Positions 46,733 to 55,511 of a stretch of 64,000 bases of DNA are shown here, piece after piece. The stretch spans positions 1,452,001 to 1,516,000 of the forward strand of contig NZ_CP094226.1 of NCBI RefSeq assembly GCF_022749195.1, in the 5' to 3' direction. This DNA is from Streptococcus oralis. GTDB lineage: Bacteria > Bacillota > Bacilli > Lactobacillales > Streptococcaceae. The first letter of the stretch is position 1, and each line of letters opens with the position of its first letter. Below the pieces are notes generated by a model, which was given only the letters and a program-made list of their open reading frames with translations, made no database searches and was not told where the DNA came from. The translations under genes and the position numbers were made by a program.

Positions 46733-48177
46733 TGAACTTTGAAACAGTCATTGGACTTGAAGTCCACGTAGAGCTCAACACCAATTCAAAAATCTTCTCA
46801 CCTACTTCTGCCCACTTTGGAAATGACCAAAATGCCAACACTAACGTGATTGACTGGTCCTTCCCAGGAGTTCTGCCAGTTCTCAATAAAGGTGTTGTCG
46901 ATGCTGGTATCAAGGCAGCTCTTGCCCTCAATATGGACATCCACAAGAAGATGCACTTTGACCGCAAGAACTACTTCTATCCTGATAATCCAAAAGCCTA
47001 CCAAATTTCTCAGTTTGATGAACCAATCGGCTACAACGGCTGGATTGAAGTGGAGCTAGAAGACGGCACGACTAAGAAAATCGGTATCGAACGCGCTCAC
47101 CTAGAAGAAGATGCTGGTAAAAATACCCACGGTACAGATGGCTACTCTTATGTAGACCTCAACCGCCAAGGGGTGCCTTTGATTGAGATCGTGTCTGAAG
47201 CCGACATGCGTTCTCCTGAAGAAGCCTATGCTTATCTAACTGCCCTCAAGGAAGTCATCCAGTACGCTGGCATTTCAGACGTTAAGATGGAAGAAGGTTC
47301 TATGCGTGTGGATGCTAACATCTCGCTTCGTCCTTATGGTCAAGAAGAATTCGGTACCAAAACTGAGTTGAAAAACCTCAACTCCTTCTCGAACGTTCGC
47401 AAGGGTCTTGAGTACGAAGTCCAACGTCAGGCTGAAATTCTTCGCTCAGGTGGTCAAATCCGCCAAGAAACACGCCGTTACGATGAAGCTAACAAGGCAA
47501 CCATCCTCATGCGTGTCAAGGAAGGCGCTGCTGACTACCGCTACTTCCCAGAACCAGACCTACCCCTCTTTGAAATCTCAGATGAGTGGATTGAGGAAAT
47601 GCGCACTGAATTGCCAGAGTTTCCAAAGGAACGCCGTGCACGCTACGTTGCTGACCTTGGCTTGTCAGACTACGATGCTAGTCAGTTGACTGCAAATAAG
47701 GTCACTTCTGACTTCTTTGAAAAAGCTGTTGCACTCGGTGGCGATGCCAAACAAGTTTCTAACTGGCTCCAAGGTGAAGTTGCTCAGTTCTTGAACGCCG
47801 AAGGTAAAACACTAGAACAAATCGAATTGACACCAGAAAACTTGGTAGAAATGATTGCCATCATCGAAGACGGCACGATCTCTTCTAAGATTGCCAAGAA
47901 AGTCTTTGTCCACCTAGCTAAAAATGGCGGTGGCGCGCGTGAATACGTGGAAAAAGCAGGCTTGGTGCAAATCTCAGATCCAGATGTTCTGATTCCAATC
48001 ATCCACCAAGTCTTTGCGGATAACGAAGCTGCCGTTGCCGACTTCAAGTCAGGCAAACGCAACGCAGACAAGGCCTTCACAGGATTCCTTATGAAGGCAA
48101 CCAAAGGCCAAGCCAACCCACAAGTTGCCCTTAAACTCCTTGCACAAGAATTGGCGAAGTTGAAAGAAAGTGAGTAA
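46732..48177 (+). CDS. gatB: Asp/Glu-tRNA amidotransferase subunit B
   Basis: The kinase/transamidase subunit that activates the misacylated tRNA. The 481 residues include the start [20 protein letters not shown], the zinc/active region [20 protein letters not shown], the [11 protein letters not shown] block, and the C-terminal YqeY-like tRNA-binding tail. It is the last gene of gatCAB. Confidence 0.96.
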   Translation: MNFETVIGLEVHVELNTNSKIFSPTSAHFGNDQNANTNVIDWSFPGVLPVLNKGVVDAGIKAALALNMDIHKKMHFDRKNYFYPDNPKAYQISQFDEPIGYNGWIEVELEDGTTKKIGIERAHLEEDAGKNTHGTDGYSYVDLNRQGVPLIEIVSEADMRSPEEAYAYLTALKEVIQYAGISDVKMEEGSMRVDANISLRPYGQEEFGTKTELKNLNSFSNVRKGLEYEVQRQAEILRSGGQIRQETRRYDEANKATILMRVKEGAADYRYFPEPDLPLFEISDEWIEEMRTELPEFPKERRARYVADLGLSDYDASQLTANKVTSDFFEKAVALGGDAKQVSNWLQGEVAQFLNAEGKTLEQIELTPENLVEMIAIIEDGTISSKIAKKVFVHLAKNGGGAREYVEKAGLVQISDPDVLIPIIHQVFADNEAAVADFKSGKRNADKAFTGFLMKATKGQANPQVALKLLAQELAKLKESE

Positions 48178-48239
48178 TTCGCTAGTAGCCACCCAGTAGT
48201 CTAGCCAACTACCTTTCCAATCATATAGTTAGGAGACAC

Positions 48240-49196
48240 ATGAAGAAGTTTTATGCTCTTTTAATGACCTGTTTATTACTTGTTTTTCTATCCGTGCCTC
48301 AACTCGTTGATGCGGGTGTCGGACATTCCAGAAGTGGAGGGAGTAGCCGCAGTAGCTCCAGAAGTAGCAGCCGCTCAAGTGGAGGTGGAAGTCGTTCTGG
48401 TGGCTCATCCTACCACTACTACCGCTCTGGATATGGATCATCCTCTGACAGTTCTGCTAGCTCTCCCTACCTAGGATTTATGTTCATATTAGTCGGAGGA
48501 ATCATACTAGTTGTTATCGTCAAATCCTTGCAGAATAAATCTGGAGATTCGAGTTCAACCTATACTAGTAATGATTATCAAACGCTCCACCATCGAGTTG
48601 AGCACAACACACTGGCCATTAGTCGTGTGACATACGGGGATCCAAACTTTGACGCGGAAGCCTTCACATCTTGGGTTAAGGAAGTCTACCTTAAATTGCA
48701 GGTTGCCTGGACTGAAAAAAATTGGAACTCTGTCCGCGCTTTGGAAAGCACCAGTCTCTACTCTCAACATAGCACCCAACTCGAAGACCATATTCGAGCT
48801 AAAACAACCAATGTTTTAGAGAAAGTTTGTATCGAAAATGTTCGCATCAAGGAATTTATTGAAAATCCTGATGGAAACGACACCTTAGTGGTGATCCTGT
48901 CATCTACCTTGCGTGACTATGTCATTGATGATGAGACTCGCCGTGTCCTTGAAGGAGACCCTAAAAAAGATCTCTTCACCGTGTATCAATTGAACTTTAT
49001 CCGTCAACACGGTAGCCAAACGCAAGCAGTCAATCCAGACGAAGTTGTGAGCGACCACTGTCCAAACTGTGGCGCCCCTTTGAAAATCTCTGCAGTTAGC
49101 GAGTGCGACTACTGTGGTGCCAATCTCTCTCGCAGTCCAAACCAATGGGTACTCGATACCTATGATGTTGTGGATGAAGACGAGCTTTATAATTAG
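48240..49196 (+). CDS. TIM44-like, zinc-ribbon membrane protein
   Basis: A 318-residue protein. It has a signal peptide or first membrane segment (1-25), then a Ser/Arg/Gly-rich segment (27-75), and a membrane helix (about 80-98, LGFMFILVGGIILVVIVKS). A Tim44-like domain (about 115-250; DPNFDAEAFTSWVKEVYLKLQ) leads to a C-terminal zinc ribbon (CPNCGAPL, CDYCGANL). The function is unknown. It is followed after eight bases by an SPFH gene, a frequent pairing that suggests a membrane-associated complex. Confidence 0.8.
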   Translation: MKKFYALLMTCLLLVFLSVPQLVDAGVGHSRSGGSSRSSSRSSSRSSGGGSRSGGSSYHYYRSGYGSSSDSSASSPYLGFMFILVGGIILVVIVKSLQNKSGDSSSTYTSNDYQTLHHRVEHNTLAISRVTYGDPNFDAEAFTSWVKEVYLKLQVAWTEKNWNSVRALESTSLYSQHSTQLEDHIRAKTTNVLEKVCIENVRIKEFIENPDGNDTLVVILSSTLRDYVIDDETRRVLEGDPKKDLFTVYQLNFIRQHGSQTQAVNPDEVVSDHCPNCGAPLKISAVSECDYCGANLSRSPNQWVLDTYDVVDEDELYN

Positions 49197-49204
49197 GAGG
49201 AATT

Positions 49205-50332
49205 ATGGGATTTATACGTGCAGCCTTATCAGCAGGCTTAAATAGTTTTAATGATAGTAAATTCAAGGAAGCCATTGTCCTTCCAGATAATGTCTCTGGC
49301 GACGCCTTGGCCGTCAAGGGACAATTGCTCACTAAAGATCCAGATGGACGTTCTCGTCACAGCAATCAAAATACTGGACTTTTGTCAGATGGCAGTGTGG
49401 TTATCGTTCCTCAAGGTTATACCGCTGTTTTGGTAAACAACGGTACCTTCCTTGGTGAAGTCCTCGAAGCTGGTAGCCACGAATGGCAAGCTGGTGATAA
49501 CGCCTGGCTCCTTGAAAAAGGTGGTTTAAAAGGCACTTGGGAAAACTTTAAAAACCGTTTCTCTTTCGGTGGACAAGTCATCACTCAACAAGAAATTATC
49601 TTTATCCGCATGCAACCTATTGCAGGTAATAAGTTCGGCACACAAAATGCGGTCGAATACTTCAGCGAACGTTACCAACAGCTGCTTAATATCCGTTTCT
49701 ATGGCTTGTTTGATGTAAAAATAGCAGACCCAGTCCTCTTCTACGTGAGTTCTGTTAGCCGTCAAATTACTGACGGACAGCCATTTACTCTCCAAGATGT
49801 AGCTCAAGGAACGCTCCGTCAAAATATCGCACCAAAAATCGCGATTGCCATTGCCAAGTATACCAACGAAAACAAGGTTGATATCTATAGCCTCAATGCC
49901 AACCAAGACACCTTTAACGAACTCGCTAAACAAGAGGTCAACAAGGTTTGGACAGGCCTCTACGGTATTGAAGCAACTAATATCTTGCTTGAAGACCTCA
50001 GCTACGACCAAGAAAGTCTTGATATCGTTCGCAAGCTTGATAGTGAGCTCGTGGCAATGAAGTACAACACGATTGAAATCGAAGAACGCCGTGCTCGCAA
50101 CGAAGCGCTTATTGCTGCAGCTGCCAACGAAGGGAATGGCAATGGGATGAACATGTTTATGGGCATGAATCTTGGCCAAACTCTCGGTGGTCAACTAAGC
50201 CAACAAGTCCAAAATCAAGCACCTGCTCAAAATGCTGGGCAAGCTACTAGCAAGAATTTTTATATCGAAGTCGATGGAAAATACGTTCTCGTTACCAAAG
50301 ACGAAGATGGAAATATCGTACCAGTCAACTAA
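49205..50332 (+). CDS. SPFH-domain (YdjI/virion-core-like) protein
   Basis: A 375-residue protein with an N-terminal part, an SPFH/band-7-like domain (about 70-290), and a Gln/Gly/Asn-rich linker (MNMFMGMNLGQTLGGQL). A short C-terminal domain ends FYIEVDGKYVLVTKDEDGN. It resembles B. subtilis YdjI, which localises with membrane-stress proteins such as YdjH and PspA. It begins eight bases after the zinc-ribbon gene (AGGAG in the gap) and probably works with it. Confidence 0.82.
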   Translation: MGFIRAALSAGLNSFNDSKFKEAIVLPDNVSGDALAVKGQLLTKDPDGRSRHSNQNTGLLSDGSVVIVPQGYTAVLVNNGTFLGEVLEAGSHEWQAGDNAWLLEKGGLKGTWENFKNRFSFGGQVITQQEIIFIRMQPIAGNKFGTQNAVEYFSERYQQLLNIRFYGLFDVKIADPVLFYVSSVSRQITDGQPFTLQDVAQGTLRQNIAPKIAIAIAKYTNENKVDIYSLNANQDTFNELAKQEVNKVWTGLYGIEATNILLEDLSYDQESLDIVRKLDSELVAMKYNTIEIEERRARNEALIAAAANEGNGNGMNMFMGMNLGQTLGGQLSQQVQNQAPAQNAGQATSKNFYIEVDGKYVLVTKDEDGNIVPVN

Positions 50333-50350
50333 TTAAGCTCCTTCTGATAT

Positions 50351-50379
50351 TTGAGTAATGTTGTCTTTTATGGTACAAT
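50351..50379 (+). promoter_or_regulatory. efp promoter
   Basis: TTGAGT (50351-50356), 17 bases, TACAAT (50374-50379) with a TG extension. Confidence 0.65.
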
Positions 50380-50412
50380 AAAGAGTAAATTATTTATTAA
50401 AGAGGTAAAAAC

Positions 50413-50973
50413 ATGATTGAAGCAAGTAAATTAAAGGCTGGTATGACCTTTGAAACAGCTGACGGAAAATTGATCCGCGTTTTGGAAGCTAGCCACCACA
50501 AACCAGGTAAAGGAAACACAATCATGCGTATGAAATTGCGCGATGTCCGTACTGGTTCTACATTTGACACAAGCTATCGTCCAGAGGAAAAATTTGAACA
50601 AGCTATCATCGAGACTGTCCCAGCTCAATACTTGTACAAAATGGATGACACAGCCTACTTCATGAACACAGAAACTTACGACCAATACGAAATTCCTGTA
50701 GTCAACGTTGAAAACGAGTTGCTTTACATCCTTGAAAACTCTGATGTGAAGATCCAATTCTACGGAACTGAAGTGATTGGTGTCACCGTTCCTACTACTG
50801 TTGAATTGACAGTTACAGAAACTCAACCATCTATCAAAGGTGCTACTGTTACAGGTTCTGGTAAACCAGCAACGATGGAAACTGGACTTGTCGTAAACGT
50901 TCCAGACTTCATCGAAGCAGGACAAAAACTCGTTATCAACACTGCTGAAGGAACTTACGTTTCTCGTGCCTAA
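50413..50973 (+). CDS. efp: elongation factor P
   Basis: Relieves ribosome stalling at polyproline stretches. The 186-residue protein starts [14 protein letters not shown] and has the modified-residue loop [10 protein letters not shown] at residues 30-39, where the modifiable lysine lies. Three beta-barrel domains follow, with the conserved [18 protein letters not shown]. It is followed 21 bases on by an Asp23-family gene and then nusB, the usual Firmicutes order. Confidence 0.96.
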   Translation: MIEASKLKAGMTFETADGKLIRVLEASHHKPGKGNTIMRMKLRDVRTGSTFDTSYRPEEKFEQAIIETVPAQYLYKMDDTAYFMNTETYDQYEIPVVNVENELLYILENSDVKIQFYGTEVIGVTVPTTVELTVTETQPSIKGATVTGSGKPATMETGLVVNVPDFIEAGQKLVINTAEGTYVSRA

Positions 50974-50994
50974 TCTCTAGAAAGAGGTCATTCT

Positions 50995-51384
50995 ATGGGA
51001 ATTGAAGAACAACTTGGCGAAATCGTTATCGCCCCACGTGTACTTGAAAAAATCATTGCTATTGCTACTGCAAAAGTAGAGGGTGTTCACTCTTTTTCAA
51101 ACAAATCAGTATCTGACACCCTTTCAAAACTTTCTCTTGGCCGTGGTGTTTATCTTAAAAACGTGGACGAAGAGCTCACAGCAGATATCTATCTCTACCT
51201 TGAGTACGGAGTAAAAGTTCCTAAGGTAGCGGTTGCTATCCAGAAAGCTGTTAAAGATGCAGTCCGCAATATGGCTGATGTAGAACTTGCTGCTATCAAT
51301 ATTCACGTTGCAGGTATCGTTCCAGATAAAACACCAAAACCAGAATTGAAAGATCTATTTGACGAGGACTTCCTCAATGACTAG
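50995..51384 (+). CDS. Asp23/Gls24 family protein (YqhY-like)
   Basis: A 129-residue protein of the Asp23/Gls24 (DUF322) family: GEIVIAPRVLEKIIAIATAK near the start and VPKVAVAIQKAVKDAVRNM. YqhY in B. subtilis lies next to the acetyl-CoA carboxylase genes and affects their activity; here the acc genes lie only 2.5 kb downstream, on the other strand. It overlaps nusB by eight bases. Confidence 0.9.
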   Translation: MGIEEQLGEIVIAPRVLEKIIAIATAKVEGVHSFSNKSVSDTLSKLSLGRGVYLKNVDEELTADIYLYLEYGVKVPKVAVAIQKAVKDAVRNMADVELAAINIHVAGIVPDKTPKPELKDLFDEDFLND

Positions 51385-51799
51385 TCCACTATTAGAATCT
51401 AGACGCCAACTCCGTAAATGCGCTTTTCAAGCTCTCATGAGTCTTGAATTCGGTACGGATGTCGAAACTGCTTGTCGTTTCGCCTATACTCATGATCGTG
51501 AAGATACGGATGTGCAACTTCCAGCCTTTTTGACAGAGCTAGTTTCTGGTGTTCAGGCTAAAAAGGAAGAACTAGACAAGCAAATCACACAGCATTTAAA
51601 AGCAGGTTGGACCATCGAGCGTTTAACACTCGTGGAGAGAAACCTCCTTCGCTTGGGAGTCTTTGAAATCACTTCATTTGACACCCCACAGTTGGTGGCG
51701 GTTAATGAAGCTATTGAGCTTGCAAAGGACTTCTCAGATCAAAAATCTGCCCGTTTTATCAACGGACTGCTCAGCCAGTTTGTAACAGAAGAACAGTAA
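51377..51799 (+). CDS. nusB: transcription antitermination factor NusB
   Basis: A 140-residue all-helical RNA-binding factor needed for rRNA antitermination. ATG at 51377 chosen (GAGG upstream); the earlier TTG is unlikely. Typical blocks are RRQLRKCAFQALMSLEF, ERLTLVERNLLRLGVFE, VAVNEAIELAKDFSD and RFINGLLSQF. It closes the efp-yqhY-nusB operon. Confidence 0.94.
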   Translation: MTSPLLESRRQLRKCAFQALMSLEFGTDVETACRFAYTHDREDTDVQLPAFLTELVSGVQAKKEELDKQITQHLKAGWTIERLTLVERNLLRLGVFEITSFDTPQLVAVNEAIELAKDFSDQKSARFINGLLSQFVTEEQ

Positions 51800-51803
51800 A
51801 TAG

Positions 51804-51840
51804 AAAAAGTGTTTGACAATTATCAAACACTTTTTTCTTT
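51804..51840. terminator. bidirectional terminator, first of two identical copies
   Basis: AGTGTTTGA/TCAAACACT (51808-51816, 51823-51831) with A and T runs on both sides, between nusB and the first CPBP gene. The same sequence recurs at 52950-52987. Confidence 0.8.
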
Positions 51841-51848
51841 GCCTACCA

Positions 51849-52574
51849 CTATCTAAAAAAATGGTAATAGACATAATTATAAACAAAAATCCAGATGGGT
51901 TTTGCATAAATGAGAAAGTTGAAAAAACTATGGCACAGGATGGTAATTTTTAAGTTCTTTGTCCAACGGTAGACAAGGGCATAGAAAAGACCGCCTAAAC
52001 TATAAATAATCAAACTGATAGGATCTCGGTGAGTTAGGATCAAATGACTAAGTCCAAAGATAAGAGCAGATAGGATAACATCCAGATAGTACTTGGACTG
52101 GGGAAAGAAGGTATTCATAAAGTACCCTCTATGAATCAGTTCCTCTAATATAGGTGCGAAGACTACTGTTAAACTAAAACTGAGAACAGTTGATAGAAAA
52201 GTTGGTTGCCCATTGGAGAATAGAATCGAAAGAAGGTCTTGAAAGATATACTTGTTATCAATTAGGTGATGAAACTGTAACTGAAAAGCATCCACCAATT
52301 GACGATCAAAATAAGTAGCCACTAGAGCAACTACAAGGTAAAAGAATCTTGACTTCTTTGAACCCTTTTTTTCAAAAATATAGAGCATCTCTTTCTTTTT
52401 GAGCCAGTAGATAAATAATAGCAAAAGAGCCATTACTTCAACTGTTAAAAAGATAGAATAGCCATCTATCCCCAATCCTAAAAACTTAGTTAGATGCATA
52501 ATCCCTAACTCTGGTAGATAAACCGATAGAAATACCAGTGATGTATAGACTCCCAAATACCCTAGTTTTTTCAT
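51849..52574 (-). CDS. CPBP-family intramembrane protease, copy 1
   Basis: A 241-residue polytopic protein of the CPBP (Abi, CAAX protease-like) family. The conserved active-site motif EELIHRGY (Glu-Glu...Arg) is followed by GLSHLILTHRDP with the second His, and CHSFFNFLIY near the C-terminus. In streptococci such proteins often sit in bacteriocin loci, where some give immunity or process peptides. It starts 18 bases after the double-glycine ORF, and they probably share a transcript. It is paralogous to the CPBP gene at 52995. Confidence 0.85.
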   Translation of the reverse strand: MKKLGYLGVYTSLVFLSVYLPELGIMHLTKFLGLGIDGYSIFLTVEVMALLLLFIYWLKKKEMLYIFEKKGSKKSRFFYLVVALVATYFDRQLVDAFQLQFHHLIDNKYIFQDLLSILFSNGQPTFLSTVLSFSLTVVFAPILEELIHRGYFMNTFFPQSKYYLDVILSALIFGLSHLILTHRDPISLIIYSLGGLFYALVYRWTKNLKITILCHSFFNFLIYAKPIWIFVYNYVYYHFFR

Positions 52575-52592
52575 ACTTACCCCTTTAATTTA

Positions 52593-52868
52593 TCAATAGC
52601 CAATACCATAAGCACGTCTAGTCGCATGATTCAGTATTGTACTCCATTCTGTCGCTAAACTATATGCATATGGCGAATCCCAATGTCTATCGTCAACTAA
52701 CCAAATCATACCACCACCTGAAACTTGCTCTAAGTCCTCAGATGAAAGAACTGTAAATATTTCTGTACCTGTCCTATCAAGTAGCTCCTTAAAATAAATT
52801 TTTGTCAGCTTACATCTACAGTATATATCTTTTTTATCTATTTTATAGTCCATCTCCTCAACTGTCAA
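52593..52868 (-). CDS. putative bacteriocin-like peptide with double-glycine leader
   Basis: A 91-residue ORF from a TTG at 52868 (AGGA seven bases upstream); an ATG at 52853 directly follows a GAGGAG. Residues 41-52, LSSEDLEQVSGG, match the double-glycine leader pattern LSxxELxxIxGG at every key position (-12, -11, -8, -7, -4, -2, -1). Cleavage would free a 39-residue core starting GMIWLVDDRHWD and ending TRRAYGIGY; it is aromatic-rich and cysteine-free. The 40-residue part before the leader is unusual. It is flanked by two CPBP protease/immunity-like genes. Function inferred from leader and context. Confidence 0.55.
   Translation of the reverse strand: MTVEEMDYKIDKKDIYCRCKLTKIYFKELLDRTGTEIFTVLSSEDLEQVSGGGMIWLVDDRHWDSPYAYSLATEWSTILNHATRRAYGIGY
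52785..52790 (-). promoter_or_regulatory. internal AAGGAG ribosome-site-like sequence in the peptide ORF
   Basis: AAGGAG at codons 27-28 of the peptide ORF, where a ribosome site would stand if the leader began near codon 33 as in ordinary double-glycine peptides. No in-frame ATG, GTG or TTG follows at the right distance. Confidence 0.35.
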
Positions 52869-52949
52869 TTTTTCATCCTAAATGGTAGCTTTACTCATTG
52901 AGAAATAAGAAATTGATAAAAGAGATTTCTCTATCTTCCCATTAAATTA

Positions 52950-52987
52950 GAAAAAGTGTTTGACAATTATCAAACACTTTTTTCTTT
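52950..52987. terminator. bidirectional terminator, second identical copy
   Basis: Same 36-base sequence as at 51804-51840 (stem 52955-52963 with 52970-52978), lying just after the stop of CPBP copy 2. Confidence 0.8.
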
Positions 52988-52994
52988 GTCTCCA

Positions 52995-53696
52995 CTATCT
53001 AAAAATCAAATAATAGATATAAAATAAGAGCGACGGAGCATAGGGAATCGCATTATAGAAACTATGACAAACAATAGTAAATCGAAGACTACCCGTAACT
53101 CGATAAGCAACTGCAAATAGAAGACCGAGAATACTATAAATTATGAGACTGATGGGGTCACGATGGGATAGAACCAAGTGACTGAGCCCAAAGATGAAAG
53201 AAGACAAGATCACATCCAAATAAAATTCCGACTTCGGAAAGAAGGTATTCATAAAATAACCTCTATAGATTGTCTCCTCAACAACAGGTACAATCGAAAT
53301 GTTAAAGATTAAAAATATAAGACTTGATAGAGTCGTTTCTCTTCCGTTTGAGTAAAGTTCTGAAAGAAGATCTTGGAAAATAAAGCTATGGTCAATCAAT
53401 CGAATATTCTGCATTCTAAATCCATTTAGAAAAGAATAGATAAGAAAGCAAGCCACTAAGAAAGCGAGATAAGACCAGCGCCAATCCTTTTTCTCGAAGA
53501 TAAAGAGCATCTTCTTCTTTTTCAACCACAAAACGAATAAAAAGAAAATAAGCAACACTTCTCCAACTAGAAAGATTATATAGCTGTCCATTCCTAAACC
53601 AAAGATTCTAGCTAGAGTTATAGCCCCTAATGGAGTTAAATAAATGTACAGGAACATTAAAATCATACAGATTCCTAAATGTATTGTCTTTCTCAT
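52995..53696 (-). CDS. CPBP-family intramembrane protease, copy 2
   Basis: A 233-residue polytopic protein clearly paralogous to copy 1. It has EETIYRGYFMNTFFPKS, GLSHLVLSHRDPISLIIYS and CHSFYNAIPY, the same spacing of motifs, and the same N-terminal hydrophobic layout. The two copies also share their terminator. It is probably transcribed ahead of the double-glycine ORF, though a terminator lies between. Immunity or protease function is inferred from the family. Confidence 0.85.
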   Translation of the reverse strand: MRKTIHLGICMILMFLYIYLTPLGAITLARIFGLGMDSYIIFLVGEVLLIFFLFVLWLKKKKMLFIFEKKDWRWSYLAFLVACFLIYSFLNGFRMQNIRLIDHSFIFQDLLSELYSNGRETTLSSLIFLIFNISIVPVVEETIYRGYFMNTFFPKSEFYLDVILSSFIFGLSHLVLSHRDPISLIIYSILGLLFAVAYRVTGSLRFTIVCHSFYNAIPYAPSLLFYIYYLIFR

Positions 53697-53811
53697 TCTT
53701 TCTCTCTCCTAATGGTAAACTCTCTATTATGGCTATATAGAGGATAGACTATTGATTGTTTTTCTTATTTATCTAGAGTATTCATGTTTATCCATGATCT
53801 ATTATCAAAAT

Positions 53812-53834
53812 AGCTAGAACAAAATGTTCTAGCT
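53812..53834 (-). terminator. terminator after accA
   Basis: Ten-base perfect stem AGCTAGAACA/TGTTCTAGCT (53812-53821, 53825-53834) with ATTTTG following on the minus strand. It ends the fab/acc operon. Confidence 0.75.
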
Positions 53835-53845
53835 TTTAAATTTTC

Positions 53846-54613
53846 TTAGTATTTTCTAAAACGTTGGTAACGTTCTTCGATAAGTTGGTCGAGTGGTAGT
53901 TCTTTCAACCTATCTAGTTCTGCACGCAATTCATTTTTAACGCAACCTAGCAGTTCTTTACTTGACAGCCCTGCTTCTGAGATTACCTTGTCTACGATTC
54001 CCATTTCTAGGAGTTCATGTGAAGTGATTTTCATCAACTCCGCCGCTTCCATAGCACGACTTCCATCCTTCCAAAGGATAGAGGCAAATCCTTCCGGGCT
54101 AAGTACTGCGTAGATTGAGTTTTCTAACATCCAGACACGGTTAGCTACGGCTAGAGCTAGGGCCCCACCAGATCCTCCTTCACCGATAATAATTGCAATG
54201 ATTGGAACCTTGAGGTCACTCATTTCCATCAGGTTTCGGGCAATTGCTTCACCTTGTCCACGTTCCTCGGCACCAACACCTGGGTAAGCACCCGCCGTAT
54301 TGATAAAAGTCACAACTGGACGGCCAAACTTTTCTGCCTGTTTCATCAGGCGCAAGGCCTTACGATAGCCTTCTGGATGTGGTTGCCCAAAATTTCGTTT
54401 GAGGTTGTCATGAAGACTTTTTCCCTTTTGGATACCAACGACAGTTACTGCCTGTTCACCTAACCAACCAATTCCACCGATGACCGCACCATCATCACGG
54501 AAAGAGCGATCTCCATGCAATTCGATAAACTCGTCAAAGATTCCATTGGCAAAATCAAGTGCAGTCAAGCGACTCTGCTCGCGTGCCTCTCTGACTATTT
54601 TTGCAATATTCAT
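53846..54613 (-). CDS. accA: acetyl-CoA carboxylase carboxyltransferase subunit alpha
   Basis: With AccD it moves the carboxyl group from biotin to acetyl-CoA, giving malonyl-CoA. The 255-residue subunit has [59 protein letters not shown] and [14 protein letters not shown]. It is short, as usual in streptococci. It overlaps accD by four bases and is the last gene of the operon. Confidence 0.96.
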   Translation of the reverse strand: MNIAKIVREAREQSRLTALDFANGIFDEFIELHGDRSFRDDGAVIGGIGWLGEQAVTVVGIQKGKSLHDNLKRNFGQPHPEGYRKALRLMKQAEKFGRPVVTFINTAGAYPGVGAEERGQGEAIARNLMEMSDLKVPIIAIIIGEGGSGGALALAVANRVWMLENSIYAVLSPEGFASILWKDGSRAMEAAELMKITSHELLEMGIVDKVISEAGLSSKELLGCVKNELRAELDRLKELPLDQLIEERYQRFRKY

Positions 54614-55476
54614 CCGCGACTTCCTCCATGCAATCTCACTAATTTAGCAATTGTTTCAGGCAATTCTCTCCGTTTGACAATTGCATCAACAAATCCATGT
54701 TCAAGCAGAAATTCTGCCTTTTGGAAGTCATCCGGCAAGGTCTCACGAACTGTATTTTCGATAACACGACGCCCAGCAAAACCAACCAAACTTTGGGGTT
54801 CCGCTAGGATAATATCACCTTCCATAGCAAAAGAAGCGGTCACCCCACCTGTTGTCGGATCCGTTAAAATAGTTAGGTAAAAAAGTCCTGCCTTAGAATG
54901 ACGTTGAACTGCCGCAGAAATCTTAGCCATCTGCATCAAGCTCATGATTCCTTCTTGCATACGGGCTCCACCAGAAGCTGTGAAGAGAACGACTGGCAAG
55001 TTTTCTACCGTTGCATACTCAAACAAGCGCGTGATTTTTTCACCCACAACTGTTCCCATAGAAGCCATGATAAAGTTAGAATCCATGATCCCAAGGGCAA
55101 CTTTTTGTCCCTTGATGCTAGCTGTACCAGTTAGTACTGCTTCATCCAAACCTGTCTTTTCACGCATTGTTGCAAGTTTTTTCTGGTAGCCAGGAAAGTT
55201 TAATGGATCTTGAGTTTCAATACCTGTAAACATCTCCACAAAGCTACCAGAATCAATCGTCAAATCCAAGCGTTCCTGAGCTGAAATACGGAAAGTATAG
55301 CTACAATGGGGACAAATTCGTTCGCTCCCAAGATCCTTTTGGTAAATGGTGTGTTTACAACCAGGACACTGGGAGAAGAGTTCATCCGGAACCTCAGGCT
55401 TGGCTTGTGGTTTCTGCCTTACGGAACGGTTAGGATTAATCCGAATATACTTATCCTTTTTACTAAATAGAGCCAT
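54610..55476 (-). CDS. accD: acetyl-CoA carboxylase carboxyltransferase subunit beta
   Basis: The 288-residue partner of AccA. The N-terminal zinc finger is [10 protein letters not shown] and CPHCSYTF. The carboxyltransferase core includes [28 protein letters not shown] and [19 protein letters not shown]. It lies between accC and accA. Confidence 0.96.
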   Translation of the reverse strand: MALFSKKDKYIRINPNRSVRQKPQAKPEVPDELFSQCPGCKHTIYQKDLGSERICPHCSYTFRISAQERLDLTIDSGSFVEMFTGIETQDPLNFPGYQKKLATMREKTGLDEAVLTGTASIKGQKVALGIMDSNFIMASMGTVVGEKITRLFEYATVENLPVVLFTASGGARMQEGIMSLMQMAKISAAVQRHSKAGLFYLTILTDPTTGGVTASFAMEGDIILAEPQSLVGFAGRRVIENTVRETLPDDFQKAEFLLEHGFVDAIVKRRELPETIAKLVRLHGGSRG

Positions 55477-55511
55477 AACTCCCCCTTTTAGTTCTCATAC
55501 TGTTTGAAAGT

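Noticed and set aside
49526..50194. A 222-codon open frame antisense to the SPFH gene
   Set aside because: The plus-strand SPFH protein is conserved along its whole length; the antisense frame has no ribosome site or family pattern.
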